Below, in pieces: positions 9,112 to 17,846 of a stretch of DNA of 64,000 bases (positions are counted from its first letter, which is position 1; the number at the start of each line of letters is the position of its first letter). The translations under genes were made by a program, and so were the position numbers. Source of the DNA: CAWJKP01 sp963843465 (GTDB lineage Bacteria > Planctomycetota > Planctomycetia > Pirellulales > Thermoguttaceae); contig CAWJKP010000007.1 in the NCBI GenBank assembly GCA_963843465.1, positions 659,774 to 723,773 on the forward strand. Reading direction: 5' to 3'. The notes under the pieces were generated by a model. The model was not told where the DNA came from and did not search any database. It saw nothing but the letters and a program-made list of their open reading frames with translations.

Positions 9112-11292
9112 ATGCCGACGGGCAACGCCATCCCGGATCACCGGCAACGAAGGGTCCTTTGCTTTGCGGTAAGCTCGCTGGGCGCTTCGGCGGTCGTGAC
9201 GCAGTTGACCCTGATGCGCGAATTGCTGGGGGCCTTCTCCGGCAACGAGCTGGTCTTCGGCATCGTTCTGGGCAACTGGATGCTGCTGACCGGACTGGGC
9301 TCCTACCTGGGCAAGACGGCCTCCCGGCTGGCGAGGCCCGTGGCGGTCCTCGTGGCGGCCCAAGCGGCCGTTGCCCTGCTGCCGGTGGCCGACGTCTTGC
9401 TGCTGCGGACGATCCGCGACATGGTCTTCGTCCATGGAGCCGAAGTTGGGGTCACCGAGACGGTCGTCAGTTGCTTCGTCCTCCTGTCCCCCTACTGTCT
9501 GTTGATCGGATACCTGCTCACGCTGGCCACGGGGATTCTCTCCTCCGCCGGCAAGCCCGAGGGCATCGGCCGAGTCTACTTCCTCGATAACCTCGGCGGG
9601 ATCGGCGGCGGCCTGGCGTTCGGCTTCCTCCTGGTCCCCTGGCTGAACCACGTGCAGATTCTCTATCTGTTGGCGATGCTGAACCTGGCGGCAGCCGGCC
9701 TGACCGCGTGGACGTTTCGCCGGCGGGTGCTCTTGGGGTTGACGGCCGCTACGGCGGTGGGTCTGGCTGTCGCCGTGCTCGCCTGGGACCTGGATCGCGT
9801 CTCGGCCCAGATCCAATTCCCGGGTCAGAGGATCGTCTTTCGCGGCAATTCGCCCTATGGCAGCCTGATGGTGACCGAGTCGTCCGGGCAATACAACTTC
9901 ATCGAGAACGGCGTGATGCTCTTCGCCACGCACAACATCGAGGACGTGGAGCAGGCGGTCCACTTCGCCATGGCCCAGCGGCCCGACGCCCGGCGGGTGC
10001 TGCTGATCGGCGGCGGCGTCGCCGGGGCCGCGCGGGAGATCCTGAAGTACCCCGCCGCTACGGTCGACTACGTCGAGCTCGACCCGCTGATCCTGGAGGT
10101 GGGCCGGAAGTATCTCCCCGCAAGCCTGGCTGATCCGCGGATCCGGGTGATCAATGCCGACGGACGGTTCTTCCTGCGGCAGAGGCGTTCCCTACAGACC
10201 AGTTCGTGGCGGCCTTACGACGTGGCGATCATCGACGTGCCCGACCCATCCACCTCGCAGATCAACCGCTTCTACACGCAGGAGTTCTTGCACGAGCTCC
10301 GCGGGCGGATGCGAAGCGAGGGTGTCGTATCACTTTCGATCGGCTGCTACGAGGACCACGTGAGCGACGAATTGGCCCGGCTGATCGCCGTGACTCACAA
10401 GACCTTGCGGCAAGAGTTCCACAACGTGCTGATGATACCCGCCGGGCGGATCGTGTTGTTGGCGTCCGACGGCCCGCTCAGCACCCGGATCGCCGATCGC
10501 CTGGAGGCCCACGGGATCCGCACGCAGCTTCTGCACCGGCGGTTCTTGGACGACCTGCTGGCTCCGCTTCGCATGGCCGATCTCCGCCGGGCGGTCTCGG
10601 AGTCGGCCCCTGTCAACCGCGACTTCAGCCCCATCCTTTACTACTACCACCTGCGGTATTGGATGAGTCAGTTCCGCGTCGGCTTTGGGCTGTTGGAGGC
10701 CGCATTGGTGGTGCTGATGCTGGTTTGCCTGTTTCACGCCCGGCCCATCCCGCTGGCCGTCTTTGCCACCGGGTTTGCCGCCTCTGCCCTGGAAGTAGTG
10801 CTGCTGGTCGGCTTCCAGATTCTCTATGGTTTCGTCTATCACCAGGTGAGCGTGATCGTGACTATGTTTATGGCCGGACTGGGGATCGGCTCGCTGGTGA
10901 TGAATCGACACTTGAAGCGGCGGACCCGCAAGGACCTGGTCTGGCTCGGTCTGGGGGTGGCGGCCTATGCGACCGGTCTGCCCGCGACGCTCGTGGGACT
11001 TAGCCGTTTGCAGCCTGGGGTGGCGGTGGCAACCGCGCCGATCGTCGTCCCGCTGCTGGCTCTGCTCTTGGCCGTGCTGGTGGGACTCACTTTTCCCCTG
11101 GCCGGGAAAGCCGATTTCGAGACCGTGACCTCCACCACCGCCCGGCTATATACTGCGGATTACCTGGGAGCTGCGCGAGGCGCGCTGTTGGTCAGCACGC
11201 TGCTGATCCCCGTGCTGGGGGTGGCTGCGGTCTGCTACCTGACCGCCGGTCTGTGCCTTGCCAGCAGCGGCGTACTCTTCTGGACCTCTTGA
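9112..11292 (+). CDS. Membrane-embedded spermidine synthase-like protein
   Basis: 726 codons. About seven hydrophobic segments (residues 15-230) are followed by a soluble spermidine-synthase-like Rossmann domain (about 245-480: VLLIGGGVAGAAREILKY, VELDPLILEVGRKY, VINADGRFFL, and the DVPDPSTSQINRFY acidic loop), then another block of membrane spans (about 520-725). This is the 'fused membrane/spermidine synthase' architecture. The acidic residues that bind aminopropyl donor and acceptor are partly kept, but the substrate is unproven. It lies between amrB/amrA and amrS with very short gaps, so it is probably co-translated with them and may supply or use SAM-derived groups. The insert RQRRSLQTSSW corresponds to DNA resembling repeat type B (near 10184) and interrupts an otherwise well-conserved domain. 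Confidence 0.85.
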   Translation: MPTGNAIPDHRQRRVLCFAVSSLGASAVVTQLTLMRELLGAFSGNELVFGIVLGNWMLLTGLGSYLGKTASRLARPVAVLVAAQAAVALLPVADVLLLRTIRDMVFVHGAEVGVTETVVSCFVLLSPYCLLIGYLLTLATGILSSAGKPEGIGRVYFLDNLGGIGGGLAFGFLLVPWLNHVQILYLLAMLNLAAAGLTAWTFRRRVLLGLTAATAVGLAVAVLAWDLDRVSAQIQFPGQRIVFRGNSPYGSLMVTESSGQYNFIENGVMLFATHNIEDVEQAVHFAMAQRPDARRVLLIGGGVAGAAREILKYPAATVDYVELDPLILEVGRKYLPASLADPRIRVINADGRFFLRQRRSLQTSSWRPYDVAIIDVPDPSTSQINRFYTQEFLHELRGRMRSEGVVSLSIGCYEDHVSDELARLIAVTHKTLRQEFHNVLMIPAGRIVLLASDGPLSTRIADRLEAHGIRTQLLHRRFLDDLLAPLRMADLRRAVSESAPVNRDFSPILYYYHLRYWMSQFRVGFGLLEAALVVLMLVCLFHARPIPLAVFATGFAASALEVVLLVGFQILYGFVYHQVSVIVTMFMAGLGIGSLVMNRHLKRRTRKDLVWLGLGVAAYATGLPATLVGLSRLQPGVAVATAPIVVPLLALLLAVLVGLTFPLAGKADFETVTSTTARLYTADYLGAARGALLVSTLLIPVLGVAAVCYLTAGLCLASSGVLFWTS

Positions 11293-11304
11293 CCCGCAGA
11301 TGCC

Positions 11305-11580
11305 ATGGCGTCGAGTTTCAACTACTACCTGATCAAGATCGCCCGAGTGACTGGTTGGCTTTTGTTTGTCCTGGTGTTAATATATATCTTGACTGGGTTT
11401 GCCCTGTGCGGAAAACTCGGTTTCGGCCAGCTCATCGACCTCCAGACGGCGCTTGGCATCCACCAGATCCTCGACTGGCCGTTGGTGGCCATCTTCGTGG
11501 TCCACTCAGTGGTGACAATCTATTTTGCGATGCGGAGGTGGGGATGGATCAAGCCCCGGAGCAAACCGGCGAAGCCGTGA
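11305..11580 (+). CDS. Small membrane protein with two or three spans and paired His residues
   Basis: 91 codons, 12 nt after the previous stop. Hydrophobic segments GWLLFVLVLIYILTGFALCG and WPLVAIFVVHSVVTIYFAM; His residues occur in LGIHQILDW and VVHSVV. Short membrane anchors with His in spans can bind heme b (cytochrome b or SdhC-like), which would suit electron supply to the downstream Fe-S enzyme, but this is inference. Its last 37 nt overlap the start of amrS, indicating translational coupling. Not assigned to a named family. Confidence 0.7.
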   Translation: MASSFNYYLIKIARVTGWLLFVLVLIYILTGFALCGKLGFGQLIDLQTALGIHQILDWPLVAIFVVHSVVTIYFAMRRWGWIKPRSKPAKP

Positions 11581-12863
11581 CGCCACGGCTTGAGCCGACG
11601 GCGAGACCCGGACGCACGCGGCGGCAGTTTCTTCAGGCGGGCGCGTGGGGACTGGCCTGCGTGGCGGGCGGCGGTGCGGCCGTCTATTACTGGCAGCGTC
11701 GCAGCAGCTCGGCGGTCATTGCCACGGTCTTCAAGGGCGACGCACCGCAAGGAGACCTTTGGAAGGCGTGGCAGCGCCGCGGCTGGGTGCGCGAGGCCCA
11801 CGAGTACCTCAAGCTGGGGCGAAACGTGCAGTGCAAGCTCTGTCCCAACGAGTGCCTGCTCGGCTCCGAAGACCGCAGCCATTGCCGCAACCGGGTCAAC
11901 AAGGACGGCGTGCTCTACACCCTGGCCTACGGCAACGCCGCTTCCTTCCAGGTCGACCCGATCGAAAAGAAGCCGCTGTTCCACTTCCTTCCCGGCAGCG
12001 CGGCATTTTCCTTTGCCAGCGGCGGCTGCGGCTTCCGTTGCCTGAACTGCCAGAACTGGGACATCGCCCAGCGGAAGCCGGAGGAGCTGAAGGATCCGCG
12101 CGGCGAGCCGGTCAGCCTCCGTCCCGAGAACCTTGACCGATGGACGCGGCAGGATATTGATCGGCTGAGCCTGATGCCCCAGGACGCCGTGGCCCTGGCC
12201 GGTCATTTCGGCAGTTCCTCGATCGCCTACACGTACTCCGAGCCGATCGCCTGGTACGAGTACGTCTTTGATACGGCGAAGCTCGCCCGGGAGAAGAACG
12301 TCAAGAACGTCTGGGTCACCTGCGGCTACATTCAGGAGAAGCCACTGGTGGAGCTCTGCCGGGTGATCGACGCGGCCAGCGTCAACCTCAAGAGCTTCAG
12401 CGACGAGATCTATCGCAAGCTCAACTCCGGAACGCTTGCCCCGGTGCTGGCCACGCTGAAGACGCTTAAGCGGGAAGGCGTCTGGACCGAGGTGATCAAC
12501 CTGGTCGTGCCCACCTACACCGACAAGCCGGAGATGATCCGGCCGATGTGCGACTGGGTAGTAGAGAACCTCGGGCCGGATTGCCCGTTGCACTTCTCCC
12601 GCTTCCACCCCGCCCACAAGCTCACCAACCTGCCGCCGACGCCCGTCGACGTGCTGCTGGAAGCCCGCGACATCGCCCGGCACAGCGGCTTGCACTACGT
12701 GTACATCGGCAACGTCCGCGACGTCGACGAGTCCGACACCACGTTTTGCCCCGGCTGCAAACGGCCGGTGGTCGCGCGGGACGTTTTCGCCGTCGCTGCG
12801 ATGGACCTCGTCGGCGGCAAGTGCAAGTTCTGCGGGACGAAGATCGCCGGCGTCTGGTCGTAG
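11544..12863 (+). CDS. amrS: AmmeMemoRadiSam system radical SAM enzyme with twin-arginine signal
   Basis: 439 codons. Start at 11544 is supported by GGAGG just upstream and by a Tat signal (residues 25-31 TRRQFLQ, then a hydrophobic stretch to about residue 48). The core has an N-terminal CKLCPNECLL/SHCRNR cysteine region and the radical SAM cluster C162-x3-C166-x2-C169 in SGGCGFRCLNCQNW. The C-terminus carries two CxxC pairs (FCPGCKRP, CKFCGTK), a zinc-ribbon-like tail. This matches the radical SAM member of AmmeMemoRadiSam systems. It overlaps the upstream small membrane gene by 37 nt. A Tat signal on a radical SAM enzyme is odd because SAM is cytoplasmic; it could instead act as a membrane anchor. 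Confidence 0.92.
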   Translation: MDQAPEQTGEAVTPRLEPTARPGRTRRQFLQAGAWGLACVAGGGAAVYYWQRRSSSAVIATVFKGDAPQGDLWKAWQRRGWVREAHEYLKLGRNVQCKLCPNECLLGSEDRSHCRNRVNKDGVLYTLAYGNAASFQVDPIEKKPLFHFLPGSAAFSFASGGCGFRCLNCQNWDIAQRKPEELKDPRGEPVSLRPENLDRWTRQDIDRLSLMPQDAVALAGHFGSSSIAYTYSEPIAWYEYVFDTAKLAREKNVKNVWVTCGYIQEKPLVELCRVIDAASVNLKSFSDEIYRKLNSGTLAPVLATLKTLKREGVWTEVINLVVPTYTDKPEMIRPMCDWVVENLGPDCPLHFSRFHPAHKLTNLPPTPVDVLLEARDIARHSGLHYVYIGNVRDVDESDTTFCPGCKRPVVARDVFAVAAMDLVGGKCKFCGTKIAGVWS

Positions 12864-12935
12864 CGCCCCGTAGGATCGCCTTGTTCCGTTAATCCCGGGA
12901 ACCCGGCAACAACGTACCCAAGGCCGGCGGATGGA

Positions 12936-13641
12936 TCAGGCAATGAGAATCGTTTCACCGGCGACGACGTGGTCGCCGGGCGCAACGTGTACGGACAGTC
13001 CCGGCAGGTCGGGCACGATCAGATCCACCTGCGATCCGATGCGAATCATGCCGAAGATCTCGCCTTGCTCCAATCGCTGGCCCGCCTCGGGGTAGACGTC
13101 GATCCCGTGAACGCCGCCGCCGCCGATCTGCACAAGGTAGCAAAAGATCTCCCGGCCGCGGAATTGTCCCCGCCAGCGACTGACGGCACGGTTGTTCCGG
13201 GTAATGTGAGGGCTGTTCGCATAGATCGGCAGGCGGCCGAGAATGCTTCGCCAGTGCATGGAGCCCATGTACAGATTCTTGCCTTCTGCCGGATACTGCC
13301 TCTTGTACAAAAGCGTTGCGCCGATCGGCGCGATTGTAGTGCACGCTGAAGGGGCTCATGAAGATTCCGATCAGGATCTTCGGCTGGTCCAACTCCTCGC
13401 GGACGATGTCGTTGATCGAAGCGGCCTTGCCCTGCTTGCAGACGATGATCGCTTCGCTCGGCGCGGCACGTTTGACGTAGACCACCGTGCCGTCGGCGGG
13501 GCTGAGGAAGTGCTCGCCAAGCGGGACCTTCCGCGGCGGGTTGCGCCAGAACCAGTAGTAGCGCCAGAAGAGGTGCGCGCTGGCCAGCCCCAGCAAGCCG
13601 GCTGCCGCAACGACCGCAGCCGTCAGGAGAGCTGTTCCCAT
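12936..13641 (-). CDS. psd: Phosphatidylserine decarboxylase, short type (frameshifted here)
   Basis: Makes phosphatidylethanolamine from phosphatidylserine at the membrane. From the ATG at 13641 (MGTALLTAAVVAAAGLLGLA, membrane segment) the frame reads FWRNPPR, SPADGTVVYV, and IFMSPFSVHYNRA, then is lost; the next frame continues LLYKRQYPAEGKNLYMGS, HITRNNRAV, and GMIRIGSQVDLIVP, whose Gly-Ser is the expected self-cleavage site making the pyruvoyl group. The break lies at 13328-13332 in a GCGCG tract; restoring one GC gives the expected NRAPIGATLLYKR. Total length about 235 codons, normal for the short class. Its start overlaps the 3' end of the methyltransferase gene by 19 nt. Confidence 0.88.
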
Positions 13642-14360
13642 ACTTTCGGTTCCAGGACGCGCACCACGGCCACGCCGGAGGCAAAGGGGAAATCGACATA
13701 CTCGAAGGCCGCCTTGTGCCTGGCGGCTTTCTTTCTCAGCCACCGCTTCACTCCCGCATGCCGCAGAAGCTCGCGGACATAGATGTTCGTGTCGTGCAGC
13801 AAGAGATAGGTATTCTTGCGGCTGTGCCGAAGCGAAGCCACGACGTCGTGCTGCACGTGGGCGTAGGAGTGATTGGCATCGATGAAAGCCATATCGATCT
13901 CCGGCAGCCCGAGTTCCTCGTAGCGGCTGAAGAACTCTTCGCTCGTCTGTTTGTAATGCGTGACGACGTCCTCGACGCCGAATCGCGCGAAGTGGGACCG
14001 CACCTCTTCGGGGTCTCGCCAGAAATCAGCGCCGCCGATAGTCTTGGTCGGCCCGTCGTGGAGCACGGAGTACGACGGGTCGACAAAGCTCAGCGAGCCG
14101 GCGCGGTTGTCCTTCAATCCCAAGGCCAGGCAGACCACGCTGAAGCCGTATCCCGATCCGATGACGACGACGTGGGAAGGCCGCAGGGCCCGCACCAGTC
14201 CGTAGTAGACGAAGCCGAATCCCAAGTTCAGGTCCGCCGCCCGCTCACGGTGGCCCATGGGCTTCGCGTGATCGAGGATCCGCCGGAGCATTTCGGGGGC
14301 CAGGCTGAAGGGGGAGGCGATCGCTGCTGCGGAAGCGTCGAAGTTACCTGCTGGGCTCAT
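13623..14360 (-). CDS. Class I SAM-dependent methyltransferase (Methyltransf_24-like)
   Basis: 245 codons. Contains HVVVIGSGYGFSVVCLALGL (SAM-binding loop), FVDPSYS, an acidic MAFIDANHSYAHVQHD segment and LLHDTNIY, as in the methyltransferase-24/CmcI-like group. It overlaps the psd start by 19 nt, suggesting coupled translation, so a role in lipid or envelope modification is plausible but unproven. The substrate is unknown. Confidence 0.8.
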   Translation of the reverse strand: MSPAGNFDASAAAIASPFSLAPEMLRRILDHAKPMGHRERAADLNLGFGFVYYGLVRALRPSHVVVIGSGYGFSVVCLALGLKDNRAGSLSFVDPSYSVLHDGPTKTIGGADFWRDPEEVRSHFARFGVEDVVTHYKQTSEEFFSRYEELGLPEIDMAFIDANHSYAHVQHDVVASLRHSRKNTYLLLHDTNIYVRELLRHAGVKRWLRKKAARHKAAFEYVDFPFASGVAVVRVLEPKVWEQLS

Positions 14361-14557
14361 AATTCCGACCGAATGGTTCCGAGGTAAGACATGTGGGATT
14401 CACTCTAGCTTTCGCCTCAGGGGCTGTCCAGGCCACCTACCCCCTCCAAGACGGCCTAGTCGCGATGCTAACCGAGTTCTGACGAAACCTTTGCAGCAGG
14501 CTTGCGCAGTCCATGAATAATGGGGGGGAGCCATCCAAGGAAGGAAGGAGCAAAATC

Positions 14558-17050
14558 ATGCATGACAGGCGCGTATCGAAAGCCGACTTGCACGTCCACA
14601 GCAAGTACTCGGATCGACCGAGCGAGTGGTTTCTCCGCCGCATCGGCGCGCCGGAATGTTTTGTCGCGCCGGGCGAAGTCTACCGGCGCGCTCGCCAGCG
14701 CGGGATGGAGTTCGTAACGATCACCGACCACAATTGCATCCGGGGCGCGCTGGAGATCGCCGACCTGCCCGATACGTTCGTCTCCGCCGAGGTCACAACC
14801 TACTTCCCCGAAAACGGCTGTAAGATCCACCTGCTCGTGCTGGGAATCGAGGAAGAGCAGTTCCGCATGATCCAGGAGCTGCGAGCCAACATCTATCAGT
14901 TGCAACATTACCTCCGGGAAGAGAGCATCCTCTGCTCCGTGTCGCATCCGCTTTTTCGGGTCAACGGCCGGCTGACGATCGACGAGGTGGAAAAGTTGAT
15001 CTTGATGTTTTCGCGGTTCGAAGAGATCAATGGGGCTCGCGACCCGCGCAGTGCGGACCTGGCCGGCGCAGTCTTTCGCCACCTTACGCCCGAGCTGCTG
15101 GCGAAAATGGCCGACCGGCACGGCCTCGAGCCCTGCGGCCCGGAGCCTTGGAAGAAGACCTTCACCGGCGGCAGCGACGACCATAGCGGCGCGTACATCG
15201 GTGCGGCCTACACGGCCACGCCGCTGGCCGAGGACGTCGGCGAGTTTCTGGCCCACCTTCGCCGCGGCGACCATGAGCCGGGCGGCTCCTGCGGCGGAAG
15301 CGTGGCGATGGGGCACGGCTTGTACCACATCGCCTACAGCTACTACAAAGACCGTATCCTTCACGGCGGCGCCGGCGGCAAGCCGACCCTGGTCGGCGAG
15401 TTGTTCAAGAAACTTCTGGAGGGCTCGGGCGAGCAACAGCCGGCCGGCATCGGGCACAGCCTCCGCGGCATGGCGACCAAGCTGGTCTGGTCTCGCCAGT
15501 TGAACAAGCTCAGCGAAATGGAACGATTGATCGTCGATGATTTCTCTCGCCTGTTCTCCGGAAGCGAGGAGGAGGGGACGGGCCGGCCGCAGATGGACGA
15601 CCGCCGCACGTTCCACATCGCCTGCCAGATCAGCCACATGCTGGGCTACGGTTTCCTTTGCCGTTTCGTCGACTTTGCCCGGCAAGGAAGGCTGATGGAA
15701 AGCCTGCAGACAGTCGCCTCGCTGGCGCCGGTGGCCTTGAGTGTGGCGCCTTACCTGGCCGCGTTCTCGACGCAGCACAAGGACGAGGCTTTCCTGCAAG
15801 CGGTGGCCGGCCATTTCTCCTCGGCGGCCCATCTCCGCCAGGCCAGCCAGCACAAGGCTTGGATCACCGACACTTATACGGAAGTCAACGGGGTGAGCCG
15901 CACCATTCAGGCGCTGGCCGCTACTGCGGCGAAGACCGGCCGCCCGTTGACGGTGCTCACTTGTCTGGAGAGCGTGCCGCCGGGCAAGGTCGATCTGAAG
16001 AATTTCCCGCCCGTCGGCTCGTTCCCCATGCCGGAATATGAGTCGCAGTTGGTCTCCTTCCCGCCGTTCTTGGAGGTGATCGAGTACATCGAGCGTCATC
16101 GGTTCAACGAGCTGATTATTTCGACGCCCGGCCCGATGGGACTGACGGGGCTGGCCGCGGCGCGGCTTTTGGGCCTGCGGACGACGGGGATCTACCACAC
16201 CGACTTCGCCCAATATGTCCGCCACTTGACCCGCGACGACGACCTGGCGGATCTGACGTGGAAGTACATGCTCTGGTTCTACGAGCAGACCTCGACGATC
16301 CTCGTGCCGACGGATTTCTATCGCAAGCAGCTCATTCACCATGGTTTCGATCCGACCAAGTTGGGCGTCATGGCCAGGGGCGTCGACACGAAATTGTTCG
16401 ACCCGCGCAAGCGTGATCCGGCGCTCTTCGATCGCCACGGCCTGGGCGATAAGTTCCGCTTTCTCTACGTCGGCCGCTTGTCGCGGGAAAAGAACCTCGA
16501 CGGCCTGCTGGATGCTTTCGAGGAATTGCTGCGCCGCGGGCACAAAATCGGCCTGGCGATCGTGGGCGAGGGCCCTTACCGCCGGCCGTTGGAAACCCGC
16601 TGCCAGGGGCGTCCGGCGGCGTTCACCGGCCTGCTGGAAGGCGAAGAGTTGGCCCGGACTTACGCCAGCGCCGACGCCATGGTCTTTCCCTCCGCCACCG
16701 ACACCTTCGGCAACGTGGTGCTGGAGGCCCAGGCATCGGGCGTGCCGGTGATCGTCACCGACCGCGGCGGCCCGGCCGATATCGTGCATTGCCACGATTC
16801 GGGAATCATCGTGGATCATACTCAGCCCGCCGCGTTGGTCGACGCCATGGAGCGTCTTTACCTCTCCGCCGAGCTTCGCGCCGAACTTCGGGCTCGCGGA
16901 TTGCGCAACGCGGCGGAAAGCAAGTGGGAAGTCGTGCTCGAAGGATTCTGGGCCCGGGAGGCTCAAGACCTCAAGGCGGCGGACCTCTCGGCCTATCGCT
17001 CCCACGATCCGCATTCCACGGCCGGTATGATCGAGATGGATCTGGCCTAG
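14558..17050 (+). CDS. PHP-domain metallohydrolase fused to a GT4 glycosyltransferase
   Basis: 830 codons. AAGGAG 9-10 nt before the ATG at 14558 favours this start over the in-frame ATG at 14513. The N-terminal PHP domain (about residues 5-240) keeps its metal ligands: ADLHVHSKYSD, ITDHNC, CSVSHPLF, GGSDDHSGAY. The middle (about 240-440) is helical and unassigned. The C-terminal half is a GT-B glycosyltransferase: acceptor domain with TGIYHTDFAQYV, donor domain with FLYVGRLSREKNLDG, VGEGPYRRPLE, and the E-x7-E region TFGNVVLEAQASGVPV. It resembles enzymes that glycosylate diacylglycerol, which would suit the betaine-lipid genes next door; this is inference. It is divergent from the methyltransferase gene and convergent with btaB. 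Confidence 0.87.
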   Translation: MHDRRVSKADLHVHSKYSDRPSEWFLRRIGAPECFVAPGEVYRRARQRGMEFVTITDHNCIRGALEIADLPDTFVSAEVTTYFPENGCKIHLLVLGIEEEQFRMIQELRANIYQLQHYLREESILCSVSHPLFRVNGRLTIDEVEKLILMFSRFEEINGARDPRSADLAGAVFRHLTPELLAKMADRHGLEPCGPEPWKKTFTGGSDDHSGAYIGAAYTATPLAEDVGEFLAHLRRGDHEPGGSCGGSVAMGHGLYHIAYSYYKDRILHGGAGGKPTLVGELFKKLLEGSGEQQPAGIGHSLRGMATKLVWSRQLNKLSEMERLIVDDFSRLFSGSEEEGTGRPQMDDRRTFHIACQISHMLGYGFLCRFVDFARQGRLMESLQTVASLAPVALSVAPYLAAFSTQHKDEAFLQAVAGHFSSAAHLRQASQHKAWITDTYTEVNGVSRTIQALAATAAKTGRPLTVLTCLESVPPGKVDLKNFPPVGSFPMPEYESQLVSFPPFLEVIEYIERHRFNELIISTPGPMGLTGLAAARLLGLRTTGIYHTDFAQYVRHLTRDDDLADLTWKYMLWFYEQTSTILVPTDFYRKQLIHHGFDPTKLGVMARGVDTKLFDPRKRDPALFDRHGLGDKFRFLYVGRLSREKNLDGLLDAFEELLRRGHKIGLAIVGEGPYRRPLETRCQGRPAAFTGLLEGEELARTYASADAMVFPSATDTFGNVVLEAQASGVPVIVTDRGGPADIVHCHDSGIIVDHTQPAALVDAMERLYLSAELRAELRARGLRNAAESKWEVVLEGFWAREAQDLKAADLSAYRSHDPHSTAGMIEMDLA

Positions 17051-17105
17051 CCACTAGCAACTCTCTTTTGGTGGGCCGGCCTCGCTTGCGCGAGCTTGTC
17101 CCACC

Positions 17106-17840
17106 CTACTCGCCTGGTTTCCGTCCCACGAATGCATAATACGGCACGCGCAACAGCGGCAGATACGGGATCCTGGCGCGACGTTCCGTATAGGAAACCG
17201 GCTGGAAGTGCCGCCGCAAGAATGGGACGTGATCGGCCGACAGGAACACGTTGTCGGCGGCGAACCAGACGGGCCAAAACGATCGCGTAAACCAGGACTG
17301 CCCCGCCATGCCGTCTGCCGGGTGCTTGCGAGAAACGTGGAAATCGACGACCCCTACGAGGCCCCCCGGCTTGAGAATAGCGCAGGCGTTCTCGATCGCC
17401 GAAAACCAGTCGGGAATCATCGTCAGAGCGTAAGACAAGGTGACAACGTCAACGAGCCCGTCCGCCGGCCGGAACGTCGTTGCATCCGCCCGGACGGTCT
17501 GGACGTTGCTCCAGCCGTGCCGGGCGATGCGCCGCTCGGCAATCTTCAAGAGCGAGGACGACAGGTCGACGATGTAGACCTTGCGGGCTTTGGCGATCCG
17601 CGGGCCGAGCAACTCTTGATTCGAGCCCGTCCCGCCGCCCAGGTCGACCCACAGCCCGTTCTCAGGCACCTCGATCGAGCAGTACAACTCGCGGCGGCCT
17701 TGCAGCAGCCGGTTGCGGAAACCGTCATAGGTTTCGGCCTGGCCCGCGTAGAACGATTCCATGCGCACAGCGTGGTCCGCGCCGCGGACCGGCTTTAACA
17801 GCAGGTGGTAGAGCACGCGGAGATCGGAAGCCCATGCCAT
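17106..17840 (-). CDS. btaB: BtaB-like N-methyltransferase for betaine lipid synthesis
   Basis: 244 codons, 6 nt after btaA. The SAM-binding signature WVDLGGGTGSNQELLG is near residue 64, with VYIVDLSSSLLKIAERR and SYALTMIPDWFSAIENA following. In known systems (Rhodobacter, algae) BtaB trimethylates diacylglyceryl-homoserine to the betaine lipid DGTS. The assignment rests mostly on linkage to btaA and on the methyltransferase fold. Confidence 0.87.
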   Translation of the reverse strand: MAWASDLRVLYHLLLKPVRGADHAVRMESFYAGQAETYDGFRNRLLQGRRELYCSIEVPENGLWVDLGGGTGSNQELLGPRIAKARKVYIVDLSSSLLKIAERRIARHGWSNVQTVRADATTFRPADGLVDVVTLSYALTMIPDWFSAIENACAILKPGGLVGVVDFHVSRKHPADGMAGQSWFTRSFWPVWFAADNVFLSADHVPFLRRHFQPVSYTERRARIPYLPLLRVPYYAFVGRKPGE

Positions 17841-17846
17841 GAATCT

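Noticed and set aside
7435..9963. 842-codon minus-strand open frame
   Set aside because: Antisense to the Memo-AMMECR1 gene; composition rich in Arg/Gln/His with no domain, as expected of a GC-rich shadow frame.
14468..17014. 848-codon minus-strand open frame
   Set aside because: Exactly antisense to the PHP-glycosyltransferase gene, which has clear motifs.
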